From the NCBI GenBank assembly GCA_003543215.1, contig DPJD01000001.1:926924-990923 (forward strand): DNA of 64,000 bases, in the 5' to 3' direction. Shown in pieces: positions 8,724 to 18,136 of this stretch; the stretch's first letter is position 1, and each line of letters begins with the position of its first letter. The position numbers and the translations under genes are program-made. The notes beneath the pieces are model-generated. The model was not told the DNA's origin, did not search any database, and saw nothing but the letters and a program-made list of their open reading frames with translations. The stretch is from Erysipelotrichaceae bacterium (GTDB lineage Bacteria; Bacillota_I; Bacilli_A; Erysipelotrichales; Erysipelotrichaceae).

Positions 8724-9235
8724 TTTGACCAGCTTTCATGATGTATTTTATGGATGTCATAGCGATCATTCGCTTCCTTATCAACGGCGGGATAGCCCAA
8801 TGCCAAAATACCTAGAGACTTAATGTTCTTGGGAAGTCCCAAATAATTCTCCACATCTACGATGTTTGGATACGATTGCGATACACCGATCCAAACGGAA
8901 GCACAGCCCGCGTCTGTTGCCATCAAAGCCATATTCTGCATGCTTGCGGCCGCATCCTGACATAAGAAGTCAAAGTGTTCCTGTTTATCATGATCCCCAA
9001 CAACACAAATCGCACATTGTGCTTCTCTTAAAGGACGACCATAGGTCAATAAATCCGCAAGTCCATTGAGGCGTTCTTTTTCCGTCACAATAATATAGTC
9101 CAACGGATGCAAGCGATGCGCAGATGGCGCATTGAAACCTGCCTTCAATATGCGTTCGAGAACAGCTTGTGGGATAAGTTCATCCGTAAAACGGCGAATA
9201 CTACGACGTTTTAGTATACAATCGAGCGTTTCCAT
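8720..9235 (-). CDS. Nitroreductase family FMN oxidoreductase
   Basis: A 171-residue protein opening LDCILKRRSIRRFTDE, the FMN-phosphate-binding start of the nitroreductase family, with FNAPSAHRLHPLDYI and C-terminal LGILALGYPA. These dimeric flavoenzymes use NAD(P)H to reduce quinones or nitro compounds; the natural substrate is unknown. ATG 9235 is chosen over upstream in-frame starts because AAAGGAGG lies five bases before it. It is the first gene of the five-gene minus operon that runs to the M15 peptidase. Confidence 0.9.
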   Translation of the reverse strand: METLDCILKRRSIRRFTDELIPQAVLERILKAGFNAPSAHRLHPLDYIIVTEKERLNGLADLLTYGRPLREAQCAICVVGDHDKQEHFDFLCQDAAASMQNMALMATDAGCASVWIGVSQSYPNIVDVENYLGLPKNIKSLGILALGYPAVDKEANDRYDIHKIHHESWSK

Positions 9236-9288
9236 CCAATCCTCCTTTAAATTGATCATCATCTATCCATATTTAACTCTATCATAAC

Positions 9289-9320
9289 AAAAAAGAAGTG
9301 ATCTTGATTAACCACTTCTT
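9289..9320 (-). terminator. Intrinsic terminator after the GGDEF/HD-GYP gene
   Basis: The eight-base arms AAGAAGTG and CACTTCTT (9293-9300 and 9313-9320) are followed on the minus strand by a run of six T. The stop codon of the upstream gene lies in the stem. Confidence 0.75.
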
Positions 9321-11787
9321 ATTCATATAAAACATGTGTGATAAAGAGATCGACCAAACTTGGATCGAACTGTGATCCAGCACAACGACGCAATTCATTG
9401 ATCGCATCTTCTCGCGGCATCCCTTTGCGATAGACGCGATCTTGTGTCATCGCATCATACGCATCCACAATACTCAAGATACGGGCTAGAAGTGGAATAT
9501 CATCTGCTTTGATGCCTTTAGGATAACCCTTCCCATCCCAACGTTCGTGATGCGTCAAGATATAGGGTGCGATGGAATGAAGCTCTGGTGAAGCCAAAGC
9601 GATGCGATGTCCAATTTCCGTATGTTTGCGCATGATGATCCATTCTTCATCGGTCAACTTGCCTGGTTTATGTAAAATGTGTTCAGGAATACCAATCTTA
9701 CCAATATCATGCAACATGGACAGCAATATCAAGTTATCCATTTGACTTTGATTCAGGTTCAACCATTCTCCCATTTTACGAACATATGCTGCCAAACGTC
9801 CAGTATGTTCTTCTGTTTCCTCACTCTTTGCAATCATGGTAGCCTGCATGGATGATAGGACTGAACTGAAATGACTTTTCCGATCCAAGAGTTTATTTTT
9901 ATGAAGGCTTTCAACAGCTTCTTTCATGACCTGCTCAATGCTTACATTTATATCCGTACGAATCGCACTTCCTAAGGAAAGACTCAAATTGAGTGCTGTA
10001 TTATCAAGTTGTTCATTATAGAGATCGACTTGGTATTTGATATGATTGATGAGTTCATGTAAGTTGCTTTCATGATGATGAGGAATCAAAACTGTGAATT
10101 CATCGCCACCCGTTCTAAACACCAAGGCATCACGTCCACAACTCTGTTTGAGGATTGAAGCGGCTTGAATGATCAATTGATCCCCTTCTTTATAACCAAA
10201 TGCATCATTGATCAAACGCACACCATTGATATCCGCAATCAAGACCACAAGTGGGCAATACAGCGCTTGATTAGTCCGAATTGTTTCAATTTCTAGATAC
10301 TTACGATTATAAGTACCTGTCAAAACATCATGCATGTCCAAATATTGAATTTGCGCATCGCGTAATTTGACATCGGTGATATCGATGATGATGCCTTCTA
10401 ACGCCAACACGTTCCCTTCTGGGTCATATACAGCTTGACCTAATTCCAATACCCATTTACGATTTCCATCTGCTGTCGTTATTTCATACTCAGCCTTAAA
10501 GTTTTCATGTTTCAAGACAACTTGCGACCATTGATTGAACAAAGTATCACGATATTGATCATCGATGATGTCATTGAATCGCATCCGTTTGCTTTCTATG
10601 AAATCATCCGCATCATAACCGGTTAATTCTTTACAACCTGGCGAAACATATTCCATTGTCCAATCACGATCATAACGGCAACGATACGCCATACCCGGTA
10701 AATGCGATAAGAGTAAGCCTTTGGATCGTTCACTCTCACGGAGGGCTTCCATCGTTTTGACTTGCTCATGAACATCTTGAAGGATGCAAAGATAGCTATC
10801 TCTTGAATCTCGATCCAAGAAAAGTGGCCGTATGATGAGATTGATCCAACGATACTCATCTTGATCATTCTTGAGTCGTTTGATCAGCTCATAACCATCA
10901 TTTTCACCTTTTAAAAACGCTTCAAACAAAGGCATTTCCTTGGCAAGGTCATCGGGATGCGACATTTTTTTCCAATTATTATTAACGACATTCACATGTG
11001 TGAACTCGATCATGGATTGATAGACAGGATTGGCCATCGCAACCCTAGAATCCTTACTGATCGTTGCGATACCTATAGGTGCTTGATTGAATACAGCTTT
11101 AAAGAGTGATTCACTGTCACGAAGTTGGATTGCGACACTGTGTAGATCCTGACTTTTCTTATTGTTCCAGAAAACCAAGATCAGCAACAATAAAATACTT
11201 AACAAACCATAGGCATCATTCAAAGTCTTATTGAGGATAGTGCGATTCCATGCTTGTGCATCAAAATCCAAGCCCAATAAACCAACAAGTTCATTTTGCT
11301 TCATGATTGGGACAAGTACACTGACCCAAGTACCCCAACGATCCGTTTCAGGTGAAGTAACCGTGATCGTTTTTAAACGAAAAGCATTCTCTGTCTGTTC
11401 ATCGATTTCATCATAGACTTGACCGGGTGGCGAATAACCCTCTGTATCCGGATCTTCAGAGTCGACCAAGAAAATATATTGATCATCAACTTGACGCATG
11501 ATATACGAAAATGCAATTGAATCATGTGCTTCTTTAAGCTTTCGAAGATTAGTCTTTAAAAATTGATAATTTACTTTATTTAAGTCTTCTTCAGATCCAC
11601 TTAAACTTTGAACATCCACTGGATTGATGAAAACTTCTGAAGAAACACCAAAATTTCGAACCAAATCAATTTCTGCTTGTTTGTAATAAGCATAACGATA
11701 ATTCAAAAAAACCAAACTACCAATAAAAAACAGGATGATGAATCCTAGGAGAAAATTATTGATATAGGTTCTTGGTGATTTTGGCAT
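9319..11787 (-). CDS. Membrane sensor with PAS domains, GGDEF and HD-GYP (c-di-GMP turnover)
   Basis: An 822-residue protein. Membrane segments near residues 12-30 and 190-207 bracket an extracytoplasmic sensor of about 160 residues. Two PAS domains follow (about 225-345 and 350-480), then GGDEF (RTGGDEFTVLIP near 560) and HD-GYP (LHDIGKIGIP near 693 and HHERWDGKGYP near 747). GGDEF makes and HD-GYP degrades cyclic di-GMP. Both catalytic signatures look intact, but the RxxD inhibitory site is absent. The gene follows a DUF1801 gene by 20 bases and has no good Shine-Dalgarno sequence, so coupling or a missed start is possible. It ends in a terminator. Confidence 0.93.
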   Translation of the reverse strand: MPKSPRTYINNFLLGFIILFFIGSLVFLNYRYAYYKQAEIDLVRNFGVSSEVFINPVDVQSLSGSEEDLNKVNYQFLKTNLRKLKEAHDSIAFSYIMRQVDDQYIFLVDSEDPDTEGYSPPGQVYDEIDEQTENAFRLKTITVTSPETDRWGTWVSVLVPIMKQNELVGLLGLDFDAQAWNRTILNKTLNDAYGLLSILLLLILVFWNNKKSQDLHSVAIQLRDSESLFKAVFNQAPIGIATISKDSRVAMANPVYQSMIEFTHVNVVNNNWKKMSHPDDLAKEMPLFEAFLKGENDGYELIKRLKNDQDEYRWINLIIRPLFLDRDSRDSYLCILQDVHEQVKTMEALRESERSKGLLLSHLPGMAYRCRYDRDWTMEYVSPGCKELTGYDADDFIESKRMRFNDIIDDQYRDTLFNQWSQVVLKHENFKAEYEITTADGNRKWVLELGQAVYDPEGNVLALEGIIIDITDVKLRDAQIQYLDMHDVLTGTYNRKYLEIETIRTNQALYCPLVVLIADINGVRLINDAFGYKEGDQLIIQAASILKQSCGRDALVFRTGGDEFTVLIPHHHESNLHELINHIKYQVDLYNEQLDNTALNLSLSLGSAIRTDINVSIEQVMKEAVESLHKNKLLDRKSHFSSVLSSMQATMIAKSEETEEHTGRLAAYVRKMGEWLNLNQSQMDNLILLSMLHDIGKIGIPEHILHKPGKLTDEEWIIMRKHTEIGHRIALASPELHSIAPYILTHHERWDGKGYPKGIKADDIPLLARILSIVDAYDAMTQDRVYRKGMPREDAINELRRCAGSQFDPSLVDLFITHVLYE

Positions 11788-11807
11788 GGGTTAAATACTG
11801 GAGGTTT

Positions 11808-12164
11808 CTAGCGAGCTTTCTTATTCGCGGTGACACTTTCAACTCGATAATGTACGATATCCTGGATCAATTGAACAGGAAGCTCTTTAGCATATGGAAA
11901 CTGAATCGCTCCCTTGGAATGCTTATAATCATTTAAACGATCTTCGAAGAAAACAATGGCTTCAGAACCAGGATATAAACCTAAATGATGCTTATTATGA
12001 GCATAGTGGACAAGATTCTCACCCATTTTAAAAGTCGGCATTCCCCAGCTGATGCATTGTGTTGCGTCCTTTGCGATGGCTTCAATCAAGGTATGGACTT
12101 CAATCAAACGAGCTTGAACTTCGAGTGGACATTCTTTGATGTATGTTTCAATGTGTTGTTCCAT
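11808..12164 (-). CDS. DUF1801 (YdhG-like) protein
   Basis: A small protein of 118 residues with the DUF1801 pattern: CPLEVQARLIEVHTLI, then CISWGMPTFKMGENLV, AHNKHHLGLYPG and a C-terminal SKGAIQFPYAKELP. The family includes the YdhG/FrxA-type iron chaperones but most members are uncharacterised. I chose ATG 12164 because the homologous domain begins there; ATG 12194 in the same frame would add ten residues, and neither has a strong ribosome binding site. It is divergent from the PAS-GGDEF gene and followed by the large GGDEF/HD-GYP gene. A second, different DUF1801 gene is at 27521-27970. Confidence 0.82.
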   Translation of the reverse strand: MEQHIETYIKECPLEVQARLIEVHTLIEAIAKDATQCISWGMPTFKMGENLVHYAHNKHHLGLYPGSEAIVFFEDRLNDYKHSKGAIQFPYAKELPVQLIQDIVHYRVESVTANKKAR

Positions 12165-12206
12165 AATTGCTTCAATTTTATCATAGAATCCCATCCAATA
12201 AAATGA

Positions 12207-12236
12207 TTTACAATCTAGTTTTATTTTCGGTATAAT
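12207..12236 (+). promoter_or_regulatory. Strong sigma-A-type promoter for the PAS-GGDEF gene
   Basis: TTTACA (12207-12212), an 18-base spacer, and the consensus TATAAT (12231-12236), 36 bases before the ATG at 12272, which has GGAGG six bases upstream. Confidence 0.8.
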
Positions 12237-12271
12237 GGTGCATGTAAGCGCAATCATCGCGGAGGATAATA

Positions 12272-13210
12272 ATGTCGCAAAAAGAAGCATTGATGTTGGC
12301 AGACGAACTTGTTACCCAAACAATTATGAATAACTCAGAGGATACCATCTATTTCAAAAATTTGGAATCCGTTTTCATCCTTAACTCCAAGGCGCACGCC
12401 AACCAATTCAATGAAAAAGATCCACGCGATATGCTTGGGAAATCCGACTATGATTACTTCCCTGCTGAATTTGTCGATGTTGCCATTAAAGATGAGCGTA
12501 GCATCATCGAATCGGGTGAACCGGTTTTAGGACGTATCGAACGTTGGGATAAACCAAATGGGGAGACAATCTGGTTCCAAGCCTATAAATATCCACTGTA
12601 TGACAAACAAGGCAATATCATTGGGACTTGGGGTACTTCAAGAAACATCACTCCGCTTATGGAAGCCGAAGAAGAATTGAAGCGTTTAAACATTCAACTT
12701 CGTGAAGCAAACAAGCGTTTGGAAAACCTTTCCATACGTGATAGTTTGTCTGGTCTCTATAATCATCGTCATTTCTTCAATACATTAGAAGAACTCGATC
12801 ATCGTTTAGAACGCTATGGTCATAGTTATGCCATCATCCTACTTGATGTGGATAACTTTAAAATCGTTAATGATACGCACGGACATCTCTTTGGAGATTC
12901 TGTTATCCAGTGGGTTTCAAACCTCATCAATCGATCCACACGTCTAGAGGACCTTTGTTACCGCATTGGTGGTGATGAATTTGGTATCATCCTCCAAGAT
13001 GGAAATCTTGAAAATGCTCGCTTAGCCGCAAACAAACTCTGTACGATGGCACGTGAAAATACCATCCAAGAAGATGGTCATACAGCGAACATCACATTCA
13101 GTCTTGGTGTCGCATCCAGTGATGAAATAAAGGGTGCTAAAAATGTCTATGAACTTGCGGATCAAAGAATGTATGTATCCAAGGCAAGTGGTAAAAATCA
13201 AGTCAATTAA
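12272..13210 (+). CDS. PAS-GGDEF diguanylate cyclase, soluble
   Basis: A 312-residue cytoplasmic protein. Residues of about 15-130 form a PAS domain (SEDTIYFKNLESVFI, GKSDYDYFP, GTSRNITPLMEAE), followed by a coiled-coil linker and a GGDEF domain from about 155. The active site is YRIGGDEFG near residue 232, preceded at the right spacing by RLED, the RxxD product-inhibition site, and the substrate loop is VDNFKIVNDTHGH. It should convert two GTP to cyclic di-GMP under feedback control. It has its own strong promoter and GGAGG site and is the only plus-strand gene between 6.3 and 53.9 kb. A terminator directly follows. Confidence 0.95.
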   Translation: MSQKEALMLADELVTQTIMNNSEDTIYFKNLESVFILNSKAHANQFNEKDPRDMLGKSDYDYFPAEFVDVAIKDERSIIESGEPVLGRIERWDKPNGETIWFQAYKYPLYDKQGNIIGTWGTSRNITPLMEAEEELKRLNIQLREANKRLENLSIRDSLSGLYNHRHFFNTLEELDHRLERYGHSYAIILLDVDNFKIVNDTHGHLFGDSVIQWVSNLINRSTRLEDLCYRIGGDEFGIILQDGNLENARLAANKLCTMARENTIQEDGHTANITFSLGVASSDEIKGAKNVYELADQRMYVSKASGKNQVN

Positions 13211-13211
13211 A

Positions 13212-13238
13212 AGCTTCGCTAATGAGCGAAGCTATTTT
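13212..13238. terminator. Bidirectional intrinsic terminator
   Basis: A perfect nine-base stem AGCTTCGCT/AGCGAAGCT (13212-13220 and 13225-13233) with loop AATG. T-rich tracts occur on both exits (ATTTTATTT on plus, TTTTAATT on minus), serving the PAS-GGDEF gene and the converging HD-GYP regulator, whose stop codon lies at its edge. Confidence 0.85.
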
Positions 13239-14314
13239 ATTTGTGTAAAGATATGATCGAATTCCACATGATTATTTAGAAGCACCTCAACAAGCTTCGG
13301 GTCAAAGTGTTGACCCTTTTCACTTTCAATCAATCGACATGTTTCATCATGCGTCCAAGCTTCCTTATAAGGTCGTTTAGAGCGAAGCGCATCATAAACA
13401 TCAATCAAAGTCATGATGCGTGCAGACAAAGGGATGTTTTCTCCGCTTAAGCCTATATTATATCCTTTACCATTCCATTTCTCATGGTGATACTTGATCA
13501 CATCTACGCCCATGTTCAAAATCGAGTTATTGGTATGGTACTTCATCACATCTTCGAGGGTATCCGCTCCAATATCGACATGTTTCTTTATGATGGCAAA
13601 TTCCATAATATCCAATTTCCCAGGTTTCAGGAGGATATCATCCGGAATGCCTACCTTTCCAATATCATGTAAGGCTGAGGCATAAAATAAGTCTCGAATA
13701 AAGTCTTCCGTTAAGATCGATTGATAATAACCTGCTTGATAGGTATAACAAGCTAATGCTTGACATAGGTTTTGGACACGTTCAATATGTTGACCCGTTT
13801 CATAATCTCTTAATTCAGTCAACTTCGCCAATGCCAATCCTAAAGCACGCTGAGCATTGAGCAGCTCTTTAGCTCTTTCATCAATCTTCCCTTCCAGATG
13901 TCGGTTGTAATCCTCAAGTTGTTCCTGCAAGCGATAGAGCTTAACATGTGTCTTGACCCTTGCCAAAACCTCCTCTGCTTGAAATGGTTTCGTAATGTAG
14001 TCAATACCTCCCAACTCAAAGGCTTTAACCTTATCATCGATACCACTTAACGCACTAATAAAGATGACAGGGATATCCTTCGTCACTGAGCTGATTTTCA
14101 AACGTTGACAGAAGTCATAACCATCGATCTCAGGCATCATGATGTCCAGCAAAATAAGATCAGGTTTATCACGAGCAATCGCATCCAGTGCCATCTTCTC
14201 TTTCTTAAATGCGAGCACACGATACTCGGATTGATTGAGAATCTCACTTAAGATGCGTAAATTGTCTGCCGTATCATCGACAATCATGATTGTCGCTTTT
14301 TCACTTACCATCAT
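13232..14314 (-). CDS. Response regulator with HD-GYP output (c-di-GMP phosphodiesterase)
   Basis: A 360-residue protein. Residues 5-125 are a REC domain (IMIVDD, phospho-acceptor Asp57 in LILLDIMMPE, KPF lysine near 112), then a coiled coil, then an HD-GYP domain with HDIGKVGIP near residue 216 and HHEKWNGKGY. The GYP signature is altered to GYN (KGYNIGLSG), a deviation seen in some active members. Its first 14 bases overlap the end of the histidine kinase gene and GAGGTGG sits just before the ATG, so kinase and regulator are translationally coupled. The kinase probably controls c-di-GMP hydrolysis through this protein. Confidence 0.94.
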   Translation of the reverse strand: MMVSEKATIMIVDDTADNLRILSEILNQSEYRVLAFKKEKMALDAIARDKPDLILLDIMMPEIDGYDFCQRLKISSVTKDIPVIFISALSGIDDKVKAFELGGIDYITKPFQAEEVLARVKTHVKLYRLQEQLEDYNRHLEGKIDERAKELLNAQRALGLALAKLTELRDYETGQHIERVQNLCQALACYTYQAGYYQSILTEDFIRDLFYASALHDIGKVGIPDDILLKPGKLDIMEFAIIKKHVDIGADTLEDVMKYHTNNSILNMGVDVIKYHHEKWNGKGYNIGLSGENIPLSARIMTLIDVYDALRSKRPYKEAWTHDETCRLIESEKGQHFDPKLVEVLLNNHVEFDHIFTQIK

Positions 14315-17300
14315 AAATCCACCTCATTAGTTTCTCATACTCAAAATCATGAATCCATTGTTCACAGTGTTTAATCGCAAACTCATGTTCTTCTTTATAA
14401 GGTTCAAGCCATTTCAACATCCCTACCACATCGCCACTCATAACAACTGTTTCAAACTCAGAAAGATTTACACTAGCCTCACGCAGTGCACGGAGTGCAT
14501 TCTGACTTTCGCTATCATCCTGAACAATGTAAAATTGTTTTGAAGGTATACTTTCAATGGGTTTACTTTGCTTATCAAGCTCTAAGATCAAATCAACATA
14601 GAAGATGGCTCCACCTTCAGAATTATTCTCAACACGAATATGTCCATGCATCATATCCACGTAATTCTTCGTGATTGCAAGGCCTAGACCCGTTCCTTCT
14701 GTTTTCTCATGGCGCTCATTTCGAACGAATGGTTCAAAAATGCGATGGATATCAACCTCATCAATTCCCGTCCCGCTATCGCTAATGCACGCTTTGAAGC
14801 TTAACGATTTGGTGTTCAATGGACTGACTTCGATTTCAATACGTACATTGCCCTGATCTGTGAACTTGATAGCATTGTTTCCAAGATTGATTAAAATTTG
14901 ACGCAACTTGGAGACATCACCCTTGACCAACACATGTTCTGATACGTTATGTTTAAAAATAAGATTCAGTTTTTTATTAAGCGCTTGATGTTCTAGAATG
15001 CTTTGAACATCCTCAATGACACCTTGGAGCTTGAATGTTGAAAGCATTAACTTTTGCTTCCCAGATTCAATGACCGACATATCCAAAATATCATTGATCA
15101 ACTGTAAGAGGTGTTCTCCACTACGGGTGATGTTTTGAATCTTGATGAGTTGATCAAAAGTAAGCTGTTCCTTGCTCAACATATAAGCATACGCTAAGAT
15201 CGCGTTCATCGGTGTTCGAATCTCATGCGAAATGTTGGCTAAGAAGGATGTCTTTAATTTATTCGCACTCTCAGCTTCTAGTTGCGCAATTTTCAAGAGT
15301 TGAATATTCTCTTCCAGTTCACGTTCGATTTCCTTGCGCTCAGTGATATCAATATTGGTTCCAATCCAACGCAATGGCAATCCATTTTCATCGAATATGA
15401 TTCGTCCGCGCGTCATAATCCAACGATAAGACCCTGATTTATGTTTGAGACGATGAACAACCTCATAACTCTCAGACTCTTGTCTTAAGTATCTATCAAT
15501 CGCAGCTTCGATGCTATGGACATCATCTGGATGCCAAAGTTTCCTCCATGCTTCAAAGGAGCCTTCTATCTCATCGGTTTGATAGCCGAGCATGGCTTTC
15601 CATTGATCGCTGAATTGAACGACATCATGAATCATATCCCAGTCCCAAACACCTGCTTCAGTTGCCTCAATTGCTAAATTAAAGCGCCTTTCACTCATCG
15701 AAAGCGTTTCTTCAAGATTGACTTTCTCTGTAATATCCTGAAGATAACCATGCCAAAGTACTGAAGCATCTTCTTGTTTTTCTGGATTCATACTTGCGTC
15801 GACCCAACGAAGCCCTTTTTTCGGTAAACGAATACGAAATTTCATTTCAAAATATGACAATTCACTGGCTGATTTCTCGAGTTTCTTTATGAATGCTTCA
15901 AAATCCCTGGGATCGATGTTTCGATACAATCGATTTCCATCATACTTGACTTCCTCAGCTGTGATTTCATACTCTGTGATGCCTTTGCTCACCAATGGAA
16001 AACTGATTATTCCTTCGGTGTTCATTTGAAGTTGAAATACCATTCCCGGAACATGGTCAAAAAGCTTGTTGACTTTTGAATTAAACTCTTGAACTTGTCG
16101 TTCCAGCTCCAATCGTTCGGAAATATCGATCTTGTTTGCGATGTAGTGCGTTGTGACACCTTTTTCATCGATAACGGGACTGATGGCCGCTTCTTCCCAA
16201 TAGAGTTCTCCATCTTTTCTTCTATTCTTAAAGCGACCTTTCCATGTATGTCCACTTTGGATTGTCTTCCAAAGATAATCATAAAAAGACTGATCGTGAT
16301 ATCCAGAATTTAAAATTGAAGTCTTCTTACCAATGACATCAGCCTGTGTATAGCCCATCATCGTTGTGAATGCTTGATTGATATAAAGAATTTCCGAATC
16401 TGCATTCGTTACGATAATTGCATTTGCATTTTGATCAATGGCTTGGCTGACGACGCGAATCTGGTCTTGTCGTGTATGTTCCTCAGTAACATCTTGAGTT
16501 GTACCGTAAATCAACTGGGCCTTCTTATTTTGATCCTTAACCATGACTTTACCTTGATCACGTATCCAAATCGTATGCCCATCTTTGTGTTTGAGACGAT
16601 ACTCGACACGTATGTCTTTAATCTCACCCTCAATTAAGGTATTGAAATAGTCACTGATATGATTTTGATCGTCTGGATGAACCATTTCCATGTACTTAGC
16701 ATTGGTAAAAGGATACAATTCCTCGATTGTATAACCAAACATGTTTGCGAATTGATGATCAATCGTTACACTTCCGTTAAGAACATTCCATTCCCAAGCA
16801 CCGATGCCTGATGCTTTTAATATATACTCATAGCGCTTTTGAAAGCTATCCAATTCTACGGACATGCGCTTTGACTTCGTAATATCTTGTCCAATACATT
16901 GAAATTCAACTAACTCTCTTACACTATTGTATATGGGTATGATTTCCCACTGTATCCAATAATTGACATCATTAATCCAAGAACTCATTTCAAAACGACT
17001 TGTTTCATGCGGCAACAATGCTTGTTTATCGATATTCAAATATTGAAGAAGTGATTGTCCTAGAACAGTATTTTCAAGGCGGCCAAAATAGCGCAATGCC
17101 TTTTGATTGATGTAGCTTACCTTTAAATCTGGCGTGTAGCGAAAAATCAGGACATCTTGTACATTTAACACGGATTTCAACTGCATCTGTGACTCAATCA
17201 ATTTATCCTCAGCTTCGATACGTAATATAAAGTTTAGTAAATTCTTCGAAAAGTCACTTAAGATCTTCTGCTCAAAAAGTGTATAGATATACTTCTCGCG

Positions 17301-17753
17301 TACAGAATCCAAACCAACAAAACCATAACAACGCTTACCCATCATCATCGGTACAGCAATCAAACTTAAAACACCTTGCGGTTCAAGTATCTGACGAACT
17401 GCATCCTGAGGATCCAGAACCATTACATCAGGAAAGTACAAAGTTTCACCTTTTAGATGTGCATTGACCCAGTCTTGGATATCATTTAGCGGTACGCCTT
17501 GAAGCATATCGATCATTGGCTCGATCCCTGCTTGACACCACTCATAAGAATTGTTGCATACGTTGGCTTTAAAATCATAGTCAAAAACATAGACTCGATC
17601 CGCATGCACAAATTGTCCAAGACGTCCCAATGCGTCTTCAATGTTCGCTTTTGCATTCTTCTCATCAAAAGCCACAAAACTCGAACTCACATTCGATAAG
17701 ATTTCTTGTAATTCTAGTTGCTTTTTAAGACTTAATCTTCCACTCTTTTTCAT
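14301..17753 (-). CDS. GAF/multi-PAS sensor histidine kinase, soluble
   Basis: A 1150-residue kinase without membrane helices. A GAF domain occupies about residues 25-195, followed by five PAS/PAC units (WEWNVLNGS, GYTQADVIGKK, VWDWDMIHDV and others), then HisKA with the phospho-acceptor His in NISHEIRTPMNAI near 842, and HATPase_c with GNNAIKF, DSGTGIDE and EGTGLGLAI near 1024. About 100 C-terminal residues are helical and carry no REC domain. A longer frame starts at 17807 within the T-tract of a terminator, so I chose ATG 17753. The partner is the overlapping REC-HD-GYP protein. The many PAS modules point to sensing of cytoplasmic ligands, redox or light; the signal is unknown. Confidence 0.92.
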   Translation of the reverse strand: MKKSGRLSLKKQLELQEILSNVSSSFVAFDEKNAKANIEDALGRLGQFVHADRVYVFDYDFKANVCNNSYEWCQAGIEPMIDMLQGVPLNDIQDWVNAHLKGETLYFPDVMVLDPQDAVRQILEPQGVLSLIAVPMMMGKRCYGFVGLDSVREKYIYTLFEQKILSDFSKNLLNFILRIEAEDKLIESQMQLKSVLNVQDVLIFRYTPDLKVSYINQKALRYFGRLENTVLGQSLLQYLNIDKQALLPHETSRFEMSSWINDVNYWIQWEIIPIYNSVRELVEFQCIGQDITKSKRMSVELDSFQKRYEYILKASGIGAWEWNVLNGSVTIDHQFANMFGYTIEELYPFTNAKYMEMVHPDDQNHISDYFNTLIEGEIKDIRVEYRLKHKDGHTIWIRDQGKVMVKDQNKKAQLIYGTTQDVTEEHTRQDQIRVVSQAIDQNANAIIVTNADSEILYINQAFTTMMGYTQADVIGKKTSILNSGYHDQSFYDYLWKTIQSGHTWKGRFKNRRKDGELYWEEAAISPVIDEKGVTTHYIANKIDISERLELERQVQEFNSKVNKLFDHVPGMVFQLQMNTEGIISFPLVSKGITEYEITAEEVKYDGNRLYRNIDPRDFEAFIKKLEKSASELSYFEMKFRIRLPKKGLRWVDASMNPEKQEDASVLWHGYLQDITEKVNLEETLSMSERRFNLAIEATEAGVWDWDMIHDVVQFSDQWKAMLGYQTDEIEGSFEAWRKLWHPDDVHSIEAAIDRYLRQESESYEVVHRLKHKSGSYRWIMTRGRIIFDENGLPLRWIGTNIDITERKEIERELEENIQLLKIAQLEAESANKLKTSFLANISHEIRTPMNAILAYAYMLSKEQLTFDQLIKIQNITRSGEHLLQLINDILDMSVIESGKQKLMLSTFKLQGVIEDVQSILEHQALNKKLNLIFKHNVSEHVLVKGDVSKLRQILINLGNNAIKFTDQGNVRIEIEVSPLNTKSLSFKACISDSGTGIDEVDIHRIFEPFVRNERHEKTEGTGLGLAITKNYVDMMHGHIRVENNSEGGAIFYVDLILELDKQSKPIESIPSKQFYIVQDDSESQNALRALREASVNLSEFETVVMSGDVVGMLKWLEPYKEEHEFAIKHCEQWIHDFEYEKLMRWIYDGK

Positions 17754-17803
17754 AATAGTGAGTCTCTTTATTATTTCGTTATTAAATTCTAACACGATGT
17801 CAT

Positions 17804-17834
17804 CCACAAAAAAAGCTTAACAGGATTAAGCTTT
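17804..17834 (-). terminator. Intrinsic terminator after the barstar gene
   Basis: The arms AAAGCTTAA/TTAAGCTTT (17812-17820 and 17826-17834) with loop CAGGA lead into seven T on the minus strand. It closes the nucleotidyltransferase-SDR-DsrE-barnase-barstar operon and insulates the kinase gene. Confidence 0.82.
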
Positions 17835-17875
17835 CAGTTTAATTCGCAGCTAATACATATTCTGATGTTTGATGG

Positions 17876-18136
17876 CTACTTCACATGAAAAGTGATTTCT
17901 TTGAGATGCACATAGTCAATCAATAACTTCATGATCTTTTGACCATAATCATAATCAATGAGCGCTCCTGAATGGATAAGCGATATCTTTTCAATACGAT
18001 TGAGACTGCTCAGTTCATCCCACAATGCATCCAGATTTGTAACTCCCTTTATCAATCCAAATCGATTGGATAGATGTTCCATTGCACTGTATTTATCGAG
18101 CATGAGTTTGCCATTGAGACGTATCTTATGTTTCAT
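17876..18136 (-). CDS. Barstar-family ribonuclease inhibitor
   Basis: An 86-residue barstar-like protein. The motif NLDALWDEL (residues 34-42) supplies the two aspartates, Asp36 and Asp40, that plug the active site of barnase in the Bacillus amyloliquefaciens pair. Overall length and the C-terminal hydrophobic strand (KEITFHVK) also fit. The glutamate equivalent to barstar Glu76 is not clearly conserved. The ATG at 18136 follows GAAGGAG and shares one base with the stop codon of the barnase gene, so inhibitor and toxin are made from one message. It should remain in the cytoplasm and neutralise unexported enzyme. Confidence 0.9.
   Translation of the reverse strand: MKHKIRLNGKLMLDKYSAMEHLSNRFGLIKGVTNLDALWDELSSLNRIEKISLIHSGALIDYDYGQKIMKLLIDYVHLKEITFHVK

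Noticed and set aside
17754..17807. Earlier ATG at 17807 for the histidine kinase
   Set aside because: It would start inside the T-tract of the barstar terminator with no ribosome binding site, so ATG 17753 is used.
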